From NCBI GenBank assembly GCA_016946835.1, contig JACVTC010000155.1, forward strand, positions 122,501 to 186,500: 64,000 bases of DNA. The letters are read 5' to 3'. Positions 25,568 through 38,099 of this stretch are shown piece after piece; position 1 is the stretch's first letter; every line of letters begins with the position of its first letter. Origin of the DNA: Neocallimastix lanati (nom. inval.) (taxonomy: Eukaryota > Neocallimastigomycota > Neocallimastigomycetes > Neocallimastigales > Neocallimastigaceae). The notes beneath the pieces were generated by a model. The model was not told where the DNA came from. It ran no database searches and worked only from the letters and a program-made list of their open reading frames with translations. Position numbers and translations under genes: made by a program.

Positions 25568-26362
25568 TTAACCGATGAAGCTAATAACGAAGAGATAAAG
25601 TATGATACTACAAATAAAGAAATCTGCATAGGATCTTTAATATATTTTTATTTAATAAAAATAAATATTAATATGTAATTTAATATACATATTAATTTAT
25701 TTTAATTATCACAGATAATATTCATTAATTATTTACCTTTCTGGTGTAATTTTTGGAAATTCTTTCATATTATTAGGATTAGATTGGATTCTAAGGTTAG
25801 CTGCATGATTTGTTGTATTAAATATTAAGTATTTAGTATATATAAATTAACATATAATTATTTATTGTTAAATAATTTTTAAAATATAATAAAAGTGATA
25901 TATATATATATATATATTTTAAATAATCCTAACCAACTAATACGAAAGAACCAACACAAGATATAAATCCAGCTAAAAAAGTAGCCCATGGTTCCTTACC
26001 AATAATAAAGCAATAAACAAATTGTATAACACCCATCATAACAACAAAGGACATATATGCATCAAGAATCTTATATCTACCTGGTGTATTTTCTATAAAA
26101 ATTATATATATATATAAATATATAATTTTATTATTTTTATTTGGTTTATTATTAAAAATATATATAAAAAAAATAAAATATTATAGAAATGAAATTGATT
26201 GAATTTAAACTTCTTCAATCTTTCAATTCTTTATATACTTATTGTATGTAAAATGTCAGAATATTTACTTAAATAATTTTCCCATAAGATTTGAATATCA
26301 CCTTTTTCATTCTTTACTGTTGTGTTCTTTTTTGCTGAAGTATTACCTACATTATTGGTCAT
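25568..26362 (-). CDS. OST2/DAD1, oligosaccharyltransferase subunit
   Basis: This is a small integral membrane subunit of the ER oligosaccharyltransferase complex, which N-glycosylates nascent proteins. Four exons on the minus strand fit in phase: 26362-26239, 26092-25934, 25800-25737 and 25634-25568, giving 137 residues; human DAD1 has 113 and yeast Ost2 130. Family landmarks are 'KILDAYMSFVVMMGVIQFVYC', 'LAGFISCVGSFVLVANLRIQ', 'ITPERSYADFF' and a C-terminal hydrophobic helix ending 'FVISFIG', matching the DAD1 end. Three membrane helices are expected. The N-terminus (about 25 residues) is polar and Asn/Lys-rich. The intron donors are GTATAT, GTTAGG and GTAAAT. It is divergent from the ER thioredoxin gene at 28073. 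Confidence 0.93.
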
Positions 26363-28072
26363 CTTGATTTTAAATTTTATATATAATTATTGAAAAATGA
26401 AATGAAATAAAATAAATTATTTAACATCAAGCAATATTAAAATTTAATTGATATTTATGTTAAAAATTCAAGATATTGAATATTTCCATCAAATTATCAA
26501 CAAATAAAATGAACAATTAAATTGATTGAAATGTGAGAAAATAATTTTTAATAGAATAGATTGAATATTTCAGTAATTTCCATTAATTATTAGTTATTCA
26601 TTAAACATTATTAATGCAGTTTAAAAAATAATGCAGAAAAAAATATATATATATAATATATATATAATATATTTGAAAAGAATATATAAATTTAAATTAT
26701 ATAATATAAATCATCATATTAGAAATTGATAATACATTTATTCATATAAAATATTTTTTATAATACTAAATTAATAATTTAGCAATATACTTTTATATAT
26801 ATATATTATTTATTTGGTAAATTACTCCCTGGTATATTATTTCTTAAATTTTATTTTTTATTTTTTTTATTTTCTTATTAATTTTTATTTTTAAAACTCT
26901 CTAATTTATTAATAAAATTAAAAAAAAAAAAGAATTAAAAATTTAATAATTGTTGTAGTATTTAATTATTCATTTCAGTATATTATTAAATAAAATTAAA
27001 AAATAAATATTAATACTTTTTCATTACATTTAATATTTAATATTTAATATTTGATATTGATTATTTAATATTTAATATTTAATAATTAATATTTAATATT
27101 TAATATTTAATAATGATTATTTATTATTATTATTTATAATTTCAAAATCATTAATTAATAAAATATTTTCTTATAATTACTCAAAAATAATATATTATAT
27201 TAATATATTCTAATATATATATTATTAATAATTTAATTTAATATTTTATGTATACATTATTATTATGTATCACATATTTTATTAAAAATGTAATTAAAAT
27301 CTTTTTTATTAAAATAAAACTATTTTAACCTTTGAAGTAAGCTATTATTTAAATTCTTTAATTGAGAACTATCACTACATTAATTACTACTAAATGAAAA
27401 ATACCATATATTGAATTATTAATAAATATGAGTCCTAATTATTGTTAATTGAGTTGGAATAAAATATACTTATATTCTTTAATTAATTTTTAACATTGGA
27501 ATTTATTTATTCTTTTATAAAAGTATTTTGTTTTGTGTTTTTTTTTTTTTTTTTGATGTTGTTAAAAACAACTATTAGTAATTACGTAGGATAAAAGAAA
27601 ATTTTAGCATTAAAATATTTAAATAATTATATTAGTTATTTTCACTAATAAAATAAAATAATAATAAAGATATCCTGATGTGACGTGACATAAAATAATA
27701 TATAAATATTTTTTATATTAATATAACAATTTTATATCAATCTTATATCTTTTTTAATAATAAAAAATAATCCTTATAGTAATTCCAAAAATTTTTAATA
27801 TTTAATAACTAAAAATTAAAATAATTTAAAAATTTTAAAATTTTTAAAATTAAACTTTTACTTAAATTAATGACTTTTCAATAAAATTTATGTCGATTTG
27901 AATACATTAAAAATAATTCAAAATAAAAAATACAACTATTAAGCTTTATATATTTTTCTTTAAATTTTATAAATAATTTTATTAAAGAAAAGTTTTACTA
28001 TTTACTTCTAATATATTGTTTTGGTCTATTGTGATTATTTTAAATAAAGATTAAATATATATAATATATAAA
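26363..28072. other. Divergent intergenic region between OST2 and the TMX-like gene
   Basis: No gene is seen in 1.7 kb. ATTTAATATTTAAT tandem units occur near 27028-27112. The only conspicuous GC-containing motif is TGTGACGTGACA at 27679-27690 (separate entry). Confidence 0.6.
27681..27688. promoter_or_regulatory. TGACGTGA motif (UPRE/CRE-like)
   Basis: TGACGTGA matches the core of the metazoan UPR element (TGACGTGG/A) and of CRE-like bZIP sites. It lies about 390 bp upstream of the TMX-like start and 1.3 kb upstream of the OST2 start, both ER genes. Use by a fungal bZIP factor is inference from motif and context. Confidence 0.3.
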
Positions 28073-29466
28073 ATGATGTTTAAAATACATCACCTTTTGA
28101 AAGTAATATCACTTTATGTGATACTTGTAACACTTTTAAATTCAACTATTAATGGAGTATTTGGAAAATTAATTGAATTAACAGATAAAAATCTTGACGA
28201 ACTTGTAGGCTTAATTATTCATTTCAACTTTTTAAAAATTAATTCTATATTTATTTATTTTTTTTCATATAATTTCATTATAGGTAAAAGATGATGATAA
28301 ATGGTTACTTCAATTGTAAGTTTCAAAAAAAAAAAAAAAAAAAAAAAAAAAGTATTCATATTTAGTAGTAATAATATACATTCTATTTAAAGTAACAACT
28401 GTGAGCAAATAATAATAAAAATAATAATAAATAATAATAATTTTTTCTTTATTTATTTTTTTTATATATGTATATATATATTCTAATATGAATTACTGAA
28501 ACCCTTATATATAGTTATACAGAAGATTGTAAAATCTGTACATCATTTAGAGAAAATCTTGAAAAATTATCTGAATTACCAGAAAGTGAATTTGGAACTG
28601 TAATTAACTTTGGACTTGTTAATGCAAATAGTAATTAATTGAAGATTATATTATGTTATATATATATTTTTAAAGTTAGATATATACTAAAACAGAAAAA
28701 TACCTTCTTTCTTTCTTTTTTCTTATATTATATATAATTTTATTTTATTATATAGAAAATCCTCATTTAGTTTCAAGATTTTCAACAAATCGGTATGTCA
28801 ATAAGATTATTAAATTTTTAATAAAAATTAAGTATATATTAAAGAAAATATTTTTAATGCTATCTTTATTGAATATGTATTTATATATAATAGTAATCCA
28901 CAATATTATTTTATTGATAAAAAAACTGGTAAATAAAATAAATATTCTATATTTTATGCTTTCATATATATTGAAATTGATTTATATACAAAAATATTAA
29001 TAATAATAATAATGTATTCTTGATATATATATATATATATATACTTTTTAAATATAATTAATAACAATAATAATGATAATGATAATATAAATAGTTTATA
29101 CCTTTTCTGTAATCCAAACATATGAATTTTTCCATGAATTTCTTAAGTACCATCGTTGGATGTATTTCCCAAAGAAGAAAGGACGTTCTGATCCATTTTC
29201 AAATTTGTATGTGAAAATAAAAAATTATAGGCATTTAATAATTTTGTTATTCTATTTATAGATAATACATTATTAATGTTAATATTTTTATTTCTATTTG
29301 TAAAATTGTATTATATTATAAATATATATAAATAGTGCCTCTTTCACTGGTTACTTCAATTATGTTGGTTATTTTTTAAAAAATTACGTTTTTATTTATA
29401 TACCGTAAGTAATATACATATACATATATTATTATCTTATTATATATATATTAGCTTTTTACTTTA

Positions 29467-29501
<35 letters not shown>

Positions 29502-29864
29502 TTTATTTTATATTATTTTACTTATTTAACAAATTAGAGTGTATAATATAATATATAACATTTTATAATTAATATTATCAATAATATTTTTATTTTAATA
29601 TTATATATTAATATTAATTATATTTATAAAAGAGCCCAAGTTTTTTATTCAATAATAGTAATGACTTTTATTTCAATTTTAGCATATTATTCTTATCGTA
29701 AGCATCTTGAATTTGAAAAATATATTAATGAATTTGAAAAGAACATGGAACAAAAATTGAATGATCATTGCTTAAAATATGGTTATGATCCATTTGCAAT
29801 AATCGAAGAAATGGACAAAAAATTAAAAGAAAAGGAGGAAACTAAAAAATTAAAAAAAAATTGA
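28073..29864 (+). CDS. TMX-like thioredoxin-domain ER membrane protein
   Basis: The predicted role is thiol-disulfide exchange in the ER lumen, anchored in the membrane. Eight exons fit in phase: 28073-28204, 28284-28315, 28515-28630, 28756-28792, 28894-28928, 29095-29206, 29336-29404 and 29633-29864, giving 254 residues. Residues 1-30 are a signal peptide. The thioredoxin fold follows ('WLLQFYTEDCKICTSF'), with a CKIC active site at residues 60-63 instead of the usual CGHC or CPAC. Then comes 'NPQYYFIDKKTG', typical of the strand after the cis-Pro region; 'RNPQY' supplies the Pro. A membrane helix lies at about residues 180-200, after a shorter hydrophobic stretch (160-178). The highly charged cytosolic tail ends KKLKKN, which fits a KXKXX ER-retrieval signal. 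TMX1-type architecture fits best; an Ost3/Ost6 assignment fits less well because those have four membrane helices. Confidence 0.82.
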
Positions 29865-31522
29865 TGATAGAGAAACTATAAAATTATTAAGTATTAAAAG
29901 AATTATCGAAAAAAGGAATGCTTAAATAGAAAAAAATTTTTTTTTAATGTATTATATACAATTTTTAATTTTTTTTTTTTAATTTTTTTTATTATAAAAT
30001 GATATTTAAAACTTAAATTTACATTTAGGAAGATATAATCATAATTATTGATTTTTATGATATCGTAACTTTTCACTTATAACTATTTAAATATTTATAT
30101 TTATTTTTTTTAAAAATTTATTATTGTAAAAATTAAGTAAATGAAGATAAAAATTATTTAAATAAAGATTATTAAGATTTAAAATATATAATTTTTTATA
30201 ATAAGAGACCTTATAAATTATATTCAAAAAAGTAATTATATAATTAATCCTTTTATATATTTTATATATTGCAGTTTTAGAGCAAAAAAAAAAAAATTGA
30301 AATATATAATATATCTTTAATTAGTTTAAAAAAAACAGAGACTATCTATGATATATTTTAAAATGATGATTAATAACATTTATTCATATTTTAATTATAT
30401 AATTAAACAAATTTTTATTAATAACATTTCTAAAACATCATTAATCTTATTAATATATATATTAATAAGATTAACAGGATATATTCAAAATTAAAAAAAA
30501 AAAAAAGATCTTTAAGATATTGACATTTACTATATATAGTATATATTTAAAATAAAAATAAAATATATTAAATATGTAAACATGATATATTCACGTGATA
30601 TTAATAAAACTATTTTTTATTATTTTAAATCATTAATCTGTTAATCATTTTTGATAAACAAAAAATATATATATAAAAATATTTATAAAATATTTATATG
30701 TTTTATTAATTATTGGAAAGACTATTTATTTTTTATTTATATCAAATGCGTATTTTTATATATAAAGTATTTATATATTTTATTTATAATTGAAAATACT
30801 AAGCATTAAAATATACATATTTAACAATATCTATGGATTATGAATTAATGAATGAATTAAATGTATTTTTTAACTATATATACTATTTATTCTTCATTTG
30901 TTTAATTCCCTATTTATATAATTTATTATATATAATCTATTATTTAATATTTAATATTTATTATATTTAATAAACTCTATTATTTATTTATTTATTATTA
31001 TTATTATATATTTCATATTTTTTTTTTTTTAAAAAATATATAAAATAAATAACTATTCATTTATAATAAACAATATTTATTTAAATTATAATTACCAATT
31101 CACTTATATAATATTTATTTTATTTACTTATTAATATATAAATTTATATTTATATTTTTTTAATAATAATTGCTAATTTTAAAACTTATCCAATGAAAAA
31201 TCAAAATTTTGAAAATTCTATTATTTGATTTGACCGTTAAGAAAGTAAAGAACCAATTATATACTTTATATATTTTTTTTTATTTTTAATTATTAATATA
31301 TTTAATATGGTTAATCTATTTAAAAATAATTTAAAAATAAATCTAAATTTAATAATATTAAATAATCTAATATATTAATTATATAAAATATATTATATAA
31401 TTATATATAAATTCAATAAAGTATATATATTTTTTTTTGTATAATTTTTTTTTTTTTTTATTTTTTTAAAACAAAAAATAAAAGGTATAAAATTTTAAAT
31501 TAATCTAAAAAGAAATTGAAAA
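29865..31522. other. Intergenic region between the TMX-like gene and RRP9
   Basis: No gene is seen. It includes a perfect 34-bp palindrome at 30441-30474 (separate entry), TA-rich tracts, and poly(T) just upstream of RRP9 (31449-31459). Confidence 0.6.
30441..30474. other. Perfect 34-bp palindrome
   Basis: TTAATCTTATTAATATA is followed directly by its exact reverse complement, with no spacer. It lies mid-way between two genes and could extrude as a cruciform. It may be chance in AT-rich DNA, but it contains four G/C positions that all pair. Confidence 0.6.
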
Positions 31523-33965
31523 ATGGTAGATAGATTTTTTATTAATGATAAAAAAAGGAAAAGAAATGAAGATGAAGAAATAAAAAATAGTGACGATGAG
31601 GATTATTTAGGTCATGGAGGTATAGATGATATGAATCTTCAAGCTAGTGAAGGAGAAGAAAGTGAAGAAGAAGTTGAAACAGCGGCTCAAAAACGTTTAA
31701 GATTAGCAAAAAGATATTTAGGAAAAATTCAATCACAAGCTGCAGGTGTTGAAGGTGAAATTGATGCTGCCGAAATTGATAAAGAATTAATTGCTTCACG
31801 TTTACAACAAGATGTGGTATGTAGCATGTAGTATGTATTATAAATATAAAATCAAAGAAAAAAAGTTTTTTTTTTTTAAAAAAATATATATATAAATATT
31901 AATAAATAAAATTTTTATATTTTATTATTGAAATAAATGACAAAAGCTTGAAGAAAGTGGAAAAGTTTATAAAAACATTGCTGATAAATATTTAGATAAA
32001 GAATATACTGAAGATAATATTAGAAAGGTTCATCCAGGTAATAAAGGTCATAAATTAACAGTAACTAGTGTTGCCGTTGCAGTGATACCTGAAAGAGGTG
32101 TTCAAACAGATAAACCAGAAACTTACATATATTCAGCGTCAAAAGATGGTTCAATAATTAAATGGGATTTCTGGACTGGAAAAAGATTACATGTATTTGA
32201 AGGTGGTTTAAAGCCAACTAATAAATTAAAGAAATATTTAGGAACAGTTAAATTAAAGGAACATGTGGGTCATAATGATATTGTATATAGTTTAGCAGCT
32301 TCATATGATGGAAAATATATTGTAAGTTTAAATCTTTTTTTTTTAATATTAAAATTTAAACAAAATATATGAAAATTTATAAAAACGGATGGGAAAGAGA
32401 ACGCTTAATAAATATTAATTATGGATTTTTGAGCTGTTCCTTTAATTTCTTTTTAAATTTATTTAAAGAGAAATATACTTGTCCAAAAATAAAGTGATTA
32501 TTGAGTCTAAATGTCATCGATTTCCTACTGACTATTTAGAATTATAAATCACAACATAATATAGTTAATAATATTTTTAGATAATTTTCTTTATAAAGAA
32601 ATAATATTAATTTAATTATTTAAAAATATTAATTATTATATGAATAGGCTTCAGGTGGTAAAGATAAATTAATAAATATTTGGTCTGTTAATGAGGATAA
32701 ACATTTAAAAACTTTTGTTCAACATCGTGATTCTGTTACAGTAAATATTAAAGAAAAAAAAAGAAAAAAGTAATAAAAGTATAAAATTTAATTATTAATC
32801 ATTATTGTATATATTTAATTTAGTCATTAGCTTTTAGAAAAGGTTCAAATCAACTATACAGTGCATCAATGGATAGAACTATTAAGCTTTGGAATATAGA
32901 TGAGTTGGCTTATGTGGAAACATTATTTGGTCATCAAGATAATATTACAGATATTGATACATTACAAAGGGAACGTTGCATTACTAGTGGTGCACGGGAT
33001 AGAACTGTTAGAATGTGGAAAATTTTAGAGGAATCACAACTTGTTTATCGTGCTGGTTCAGGAAATAATACTGGTGAAGAAGTTGAAGGTTCTTTTAAAA
33101 AAGATACAAAAAAAGCAAGACCATATGGTGGTTCATTAGATGCTATAGCTTTAATCGATGAAGATCATTTTGTTAGTGGAAGTGATAGTGGGTAAGGATA
33201 TAAAAATTTTTTAAAAATTATATATAGTTAAAGATTTTATTATATAAAAATACATACATAAAACAAAACAAAAAAAGTGTATATAAATATTAATTTTATG
33301 TATATATATTTTTATTTCTATTTTTTTTTATAATTTGTAGTGCAATTTCTTTATGGAATATTAATAAAAAAAAACCATATTATACCCGTTTATATTGTCA
33401 TGGTAAAGGAAGAATAATATCTTCTTCAGAAGATGATACCACTCAAGAAAAGCGTACTTTATATTGTAATTGGATTATTTCATTAGCTTCAGTACCTTAT
33501 TCAGATCTTTTTGCATCCGGATCTTGTGATGGTAAAATTAAATTATGGAAAGTTGCTGAAAATATGAGATCATTTTCTCCGGTGACAACTATTCCAATGG
33601 TAAGGGAAAAATTTAAAAAATATTTATATAGAAATTAATAAAAGGAAAAATATTTAAAATTTATTGATAAGATATTTTTTTTTAAAAAAAGAAGCATTTC
33701 AATTAAAATTTAATAATTAAAATAATTTATATTAAATTTAATATAATAATTTTAAATATTATTTAAATAGGATGGTTTTATAAATTCTATAAAATTTGTA
33801 TTAACTCCAAATCCAGAAGTTCAAAATTCAAAAGATCCTGAAGTATTACTTCGTAAAGATAATGAATTAGTACATATGGTTGTTGGTGTTGGACAAGAGC
33901 ATAAATATGGTAGATGGTGGAATTTAAAGGGAATTAAAAATAAAGTCTGTATTATTAGTCTTTAA
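31523..33965 (+). CDS. RRP9, U3 snoRNP WD40 protein (U3-55K)
   Basis: A component of the U3 snoRNP needed for 18S pre-rRNA processing in the nucleolus. Six exons fit in phase: 31523-31816, 31947-32321, 32648-32740, 32824-33191, 33341-33599 and 33771-33965, giving 527 residues. The N-terminal 60 residues are basic, then acidic ('KKRKRNEDEE', nuclear localisation type), followed by 'AQKRLRLAKRYLGKIQ', conserved in the family. WD repeats are recognisable by endings 'IIKWDF', 'LINIWSV', 'TIKLWNI', 'TVRMWKI', 'AISLWNI' and 'KIKLWKV', with a final blade 'MVVGVGQEHKYGRWWNL'. That last block and the C-terminus 'KNKVCIISL' match U3-55K closely. The internal insert (about residues 350-375) with 'RAGSGNN' is also typical. 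No anomalies are seen. Confidence 0.94.
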
Positions 33966-34529
33966 ACTTTTTATAACTATTATAAATAAATAAAAGATTA
34001 ATTTGTGGTTTTAATCATAGAGAATTATAAATATATTAATTTAAAATATTAAAAAAAAAAAAAAAAATGCAATTATTTACAAATAGCAACAAATTTTCAT
34101 AGAATCATTAATTTAATTAATTTATTAATCTCATAAAATTTTTATTTTTATTTTTATTTTTTTTTTTTTTTTTAAAAAATTTACAATATTAACAGCATTA
34201 CTTATCATCATAAATCTTTACATTATTTATTATTTTTATAAATCTTTTTTTTTTTTTTTTTTTGTTATTATAAAATTTAAAATTTAGTTTAAATTTTTAT
34301 TTTAAGACAAATTAATTTATTTTTAATGTATTTTCTAATTAATAACAAACAACATAATAAAAATAATAATAAAAATAATAATAAAACTAATAATAAAAAT
34401 AATAAAAATAAAAATAAATATATATATTTATATATATATATAAAAATGAATAGAAAAAAATCCATATTTATTTATATATTATAAAAAATATGTTAATATA
34501 AAAAAATATTTTTTTAAAAAAAAAATATA
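33966..34529. other. Intergenic DNA after RRP9
   Basis: AT-rich with poly(A)/poly(T) runs and an AATAATAAAA-type microsatellite at about 34358-34420. No gene is visible. Confidence 0.6.
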
Positions 34530-36618
34530 ATAAAAAGGATTATGATTTTAGCTAAATTGTTTGATTTCTATGTTTTGTTCGTTAGAAAATCTTTTTTTCA
34601 TATGTCACAGAAAATATTTAATTTGCAAAAACTCAAAATGAAATTATATAAAGCCATTAAAAGAAGAGGTTCTTATCATAATTTAGATGAATTTAAAGAA
34701 TTAATTGAAAAATATAATAGAATGTACAAAATTATTCATCATGTGTGTAATATTTATAGGAAAACTGAATACCAACATTGGATCAATACAGGATGTGAAT
34801 ATATGAAATCTCATAACCCAAAGAAAGCTTGGAAATGGCTTAAGACAACAGCAAAAGTAGATAAATTTAAAAAATATGTCAAATTCTCCAGTAAAGGACA
34901 AAAATAGTAAACTAGCTACTTCTACTAAAGAACAGTTAGAAGTATGGCACAATCACTATAAATGTTATACCTATTTAGGTATACCATTTGATAAAAGCTT
35001 ATCGTTGAACCCTATTATTAAATTACTTAACTCTAAAGTTACTAAAGCTCTCTTTTTTTTTAGTTAGTAAATTTCTTTCAAATTCCAAAATTCCTAATTC
35101 CATTTAAGAAGATTATAATTAACTCCTATGTACTTAGTAAAGTCTCTTACTTTGCACCTTTACTTGGTTCAAATAAAGCGAGAACAAATAATACTCAGAA
35201 ATTAATTAATAAAGGATTAAGATGGGTTGCAGGTTTATAAAAAGCCAAATCTTTTATTAATGTATATTCTATTTCAAAAGATTTAAATATTCCTCCATTG
35301 TCAGCTAAGTGTGCTTTGTCTCAAGTCAAATGTTTTGATAAATGGAAAGATTCAAATTGTATTATTTCCTATTTAGTTAATAATATTCCAAAATCTAGAA
35401 AATATACATAGACGAAAGAAAGTAGAACTCTTAAACGTAAACTAGAGAAAAGAGGTAATAACGATAATAAAATCAAGGATTTTTATTGGAAAAGAGATAT
35501 GAAAATCAATTCTATTAAATCTGAGTTTTATGACAAAAAACAAATTCGAAGAAACATCAAAATTTATAAAACTTTTGTTATGAATATCCTAATCTTTCAT
35601 ATGGTTTCTATTGGTTATTGAGAGCACGAAGAGGATATAGATTAGATGCTAGAATTGCTAAAGCTGCAAAAATAATAGATCAAATGTGTCCTAATTTTTG
35701 TCCCTGTTGTAAAAGTAATAAACAATGGATAAGTCATTGGTTAATTGATTGTCCATTTTTCAATCATATTCGTAGTAAAGTTAATAATAAAATTTTATTT
35801 TTATATAATGCTTTTTTTACCGTGGCAACCTAACAAATAATATTGTTAATAGTAATAATGATTACAGCAACAGTAATAATAGTAATAGTAATAATAGTAA
35901 TAGTAATAATAGTAATATTAGTAATAGTAATAGTAATAATAGTAATAATAGTAATAGTAATAATAGTAATAATAGTAATAGTAATAATAGTTTTAAAAAT
36001 ATTAGTAATAGTATTATTAGTAATGTTAGTAATAGTATTGAAAATAATGTGTATGTTGATTCTAGTGTGTGTGAAAAAGTGTTTAATTTCCTTCTTGGAG
36101 GTCGAAGTATTAATAACAGTACAAGGGAATGGAAGGATCTATTTAAGTGCCAGATTAAATCAGGTGCTTATTCTGATACTCCATTCTTGGTGGTTACTGC
36201 AGCCCTTCTCCAATCGATTATACCTATTGCTATTGGCCAGCAATGGTCTTTGTTCAATAGGTTCAAACCGATTCGTACTACTACTACCAAGAGCGTCAAT
36301 ATTGAAGAAACAGTAAGACAGGCCAGCAGGGCTAGCGCAACCAATGAAGATCATAATTTTGTATCTTGAAATTATGATTAACATTGTGAAGTAAAAATTA
36401 ATTATTATACTTCAGTTTAATAATGTCCTTGTGAAGTCTTACAGATATTAATTAAATGAAACTAGAATTTATTATATCATTATTTTATTTTATTTTATTA
36501 TATTTTTATTTTGTGTTTTTTTTTTGTTTTTTTTATTTTTTTATCTTTTTATTTTCTTTTTATTACATGTATTTTTTTTAAAATATTTTATTAATAAAGA
36601 TGAAACAAGTTTGTTGCC

Positions 36619-36648
<30 letters not shown>
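34530..36648 (+). mobile_element. LINE (non-LTR retrotransposon) copy, 5'-truncated and internally deleted
   Basis: The plus strand carries pieces of a LINE ORF2. At 34542-34907 is the region before the reverse transcriptase ('ECMKSHNPKKAWKW' type). Near 34930 the protein reads 'EQLEVWHNHYKCYTYLGIPFDKSL', which joins the linker before the RT directly to the thumb region, so the catalytic RT core, including the YADD region, is missing. At 35618-35833 comes the C-terminal zinc knuckle (CPNFCPCC...H...DCPFF). A GTAATA-repeat Asn/Ser tract (35846-35990) and the terminal domain ('FLLGGRSINNSTREWKDLF') end in TGA at 36369. Several stops and frame changes lie between these pieces. The 3' UTR has AATAAAG near 36593 and a poly(A) tail of about 28 bases ending at 36648. 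Confidence 0.8.
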
Positions 36649-36649
<1 letters not shown>

Positions 36650-36652
36650 TAA

Positions 36653-37125
36653 ATTCTTGGTGGAACTTTAGCTTTAAATGAGCAACATTTCGATAGAGGG
36701 GAACAGAGACAATTAAATGAATTACTTTTTCAAAGGTTTATCTGAGTCACCTGTTCACTTGTTCCAAAAATTGTGGGCTTGGCGGAATTCTTAACTTGCG
36801 AAATACCTATCATAAGTAATTCGTTAGAGCTATTTTTTGTTAGGTAATGCAAAATACCAAACTCAACCAAGAGCCTCGACGTCGTACTGATAAGACATAA
36901 TGATAATACAGGATCATCATCTATTTCTACGAAGGGTGAATCTCGCCTTAGTAGTTTAATAAATGTTGAATCCGGGGAGAGTTTAGTGGACACCACACTA
37001 TCTATTTTAAAGATGTTACTTCAAGGTTTTATTTTTTTTATTTTTTTTTTTTTTTTTTTTTTTTATTTATTAGGAATGGAGAATTTCATGCATAGTACAA
37101 CTTGCCAAAATACATAGTATTTTTG

Positions 37126-37159
<34 letters not shown>

Positions 37160-37294
37160 TTTATTTTTTCTTTTTAACTTTTATTTTTGTTTTTAATTTC
37201 AAATGTACTTTTTACCTACATGTATTTTTTTTATAATAAAATTAATAAAATTATGGAAGTGTGTATTCTCTTCCCTGTCTAAAAAAAAAAAAAA
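36653..37294 (+). mobile_element. LINE 3' fragment with poly(A) end
   Basis: A 5'-truncated piece of a second LINE family. It contains the remnant of an ORF C-terminus ('STKGESRLSSLINVESGESLVD' region, about 36930-37000), 3' UTR poly(T) tracts, and a terminus TGGAAGTGTGTATTCTCTTCCC followed by 14 A. The same terminus recurs near 38834, so the two copies are of one family. Its start repeats at 37575 (GGAACTTTAGCTT, AATGAGC, GGGGAACA). Confidence 0.6.
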
Positions 37295-37384
37295 TATCCT
37301 ATTCCGACAGTATTAGCGTAACCTAATCAGAATGTTGTGGTAAAGGTTATCAGTCATTTATCCATTGAATATATGTATGTTCCA

Positions 37385-37417
<33 letters not shown>

Positions 37418-38000
37418 GCTAGATTGAAATTATTAGATTTTATCAATGACCTTTTTAATTCTGTTTGGAAGTAAAATAATAAAATAAAGAATTTACCTAT
37501 ATTTTCTTCCTACTTAATCTATTTTAGATTGTGAAAAAGCAAATTAATGAAAAAATATTTTTATATTCCTTCTTGAAGGAACTTTAGCTTGAAATGAGCT
37601 ATAATTCAAGAGTGGGGAACAAAGACATTTAAAAGAGGTAATATTAAAGAGTTCTTGGTTCTAATGTTCCATATATAGATTGGCAGATAACCTTACCAGC
37701 TCTATACCAGTTGATGGTAGTTTTTTTGTATTACTCTTTGATTAGTATACTAAAAAAAAAAAAACCGATATACCAAAGAAGAACTCCTACTACTAATCTT
37801 TCTAGTACATATCTTGTACAAATAGTAATAATCGTTCTTCACAAAAGGAAACCTACGGTAATCGAATCTCCTGATAATATTTTTCTTTTTTTCTTTTTTT
37901 TTTTTTTTTTTTTTTTTATAGTCACAATTATTGTGAATTTTAATCTTTATTTATTTATTTATTAATTAATTACAGGATTATTTTTTTATTTTTTTTTAAA
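37295..38000 (+). mobile_element. Decayed LINE fragment(s)
   Basis: Segment 37570-37630 resembles 36653-36710, and AGAACTCCTACTACTAATCT and TCCTGATAATAT blocks nearby look like coding debris. No continuous frame remains. A long T tract (37902-37918) and A tract (38000-38014) lie within or at its ends. Confidence 0.4.
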
Positions 38001-38099
38001 AAAAAAAAAAAAAACACAGAATTAATAAAAAAAAATTATTTGTCCAAATAGAACGTAATAATAATTTAAAATAGTAACGTGAAATAAAAAGTAATATTC

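Noticed and set aside
28073-29864. Ost3/Ost6 oligosaccharyltransferase subunit
   Set aside because: The thioredoxin fold and neighbouring OST2 made this attractive, but only one clear membrane helix follows the domain, where Ost3/6 proteins have four.
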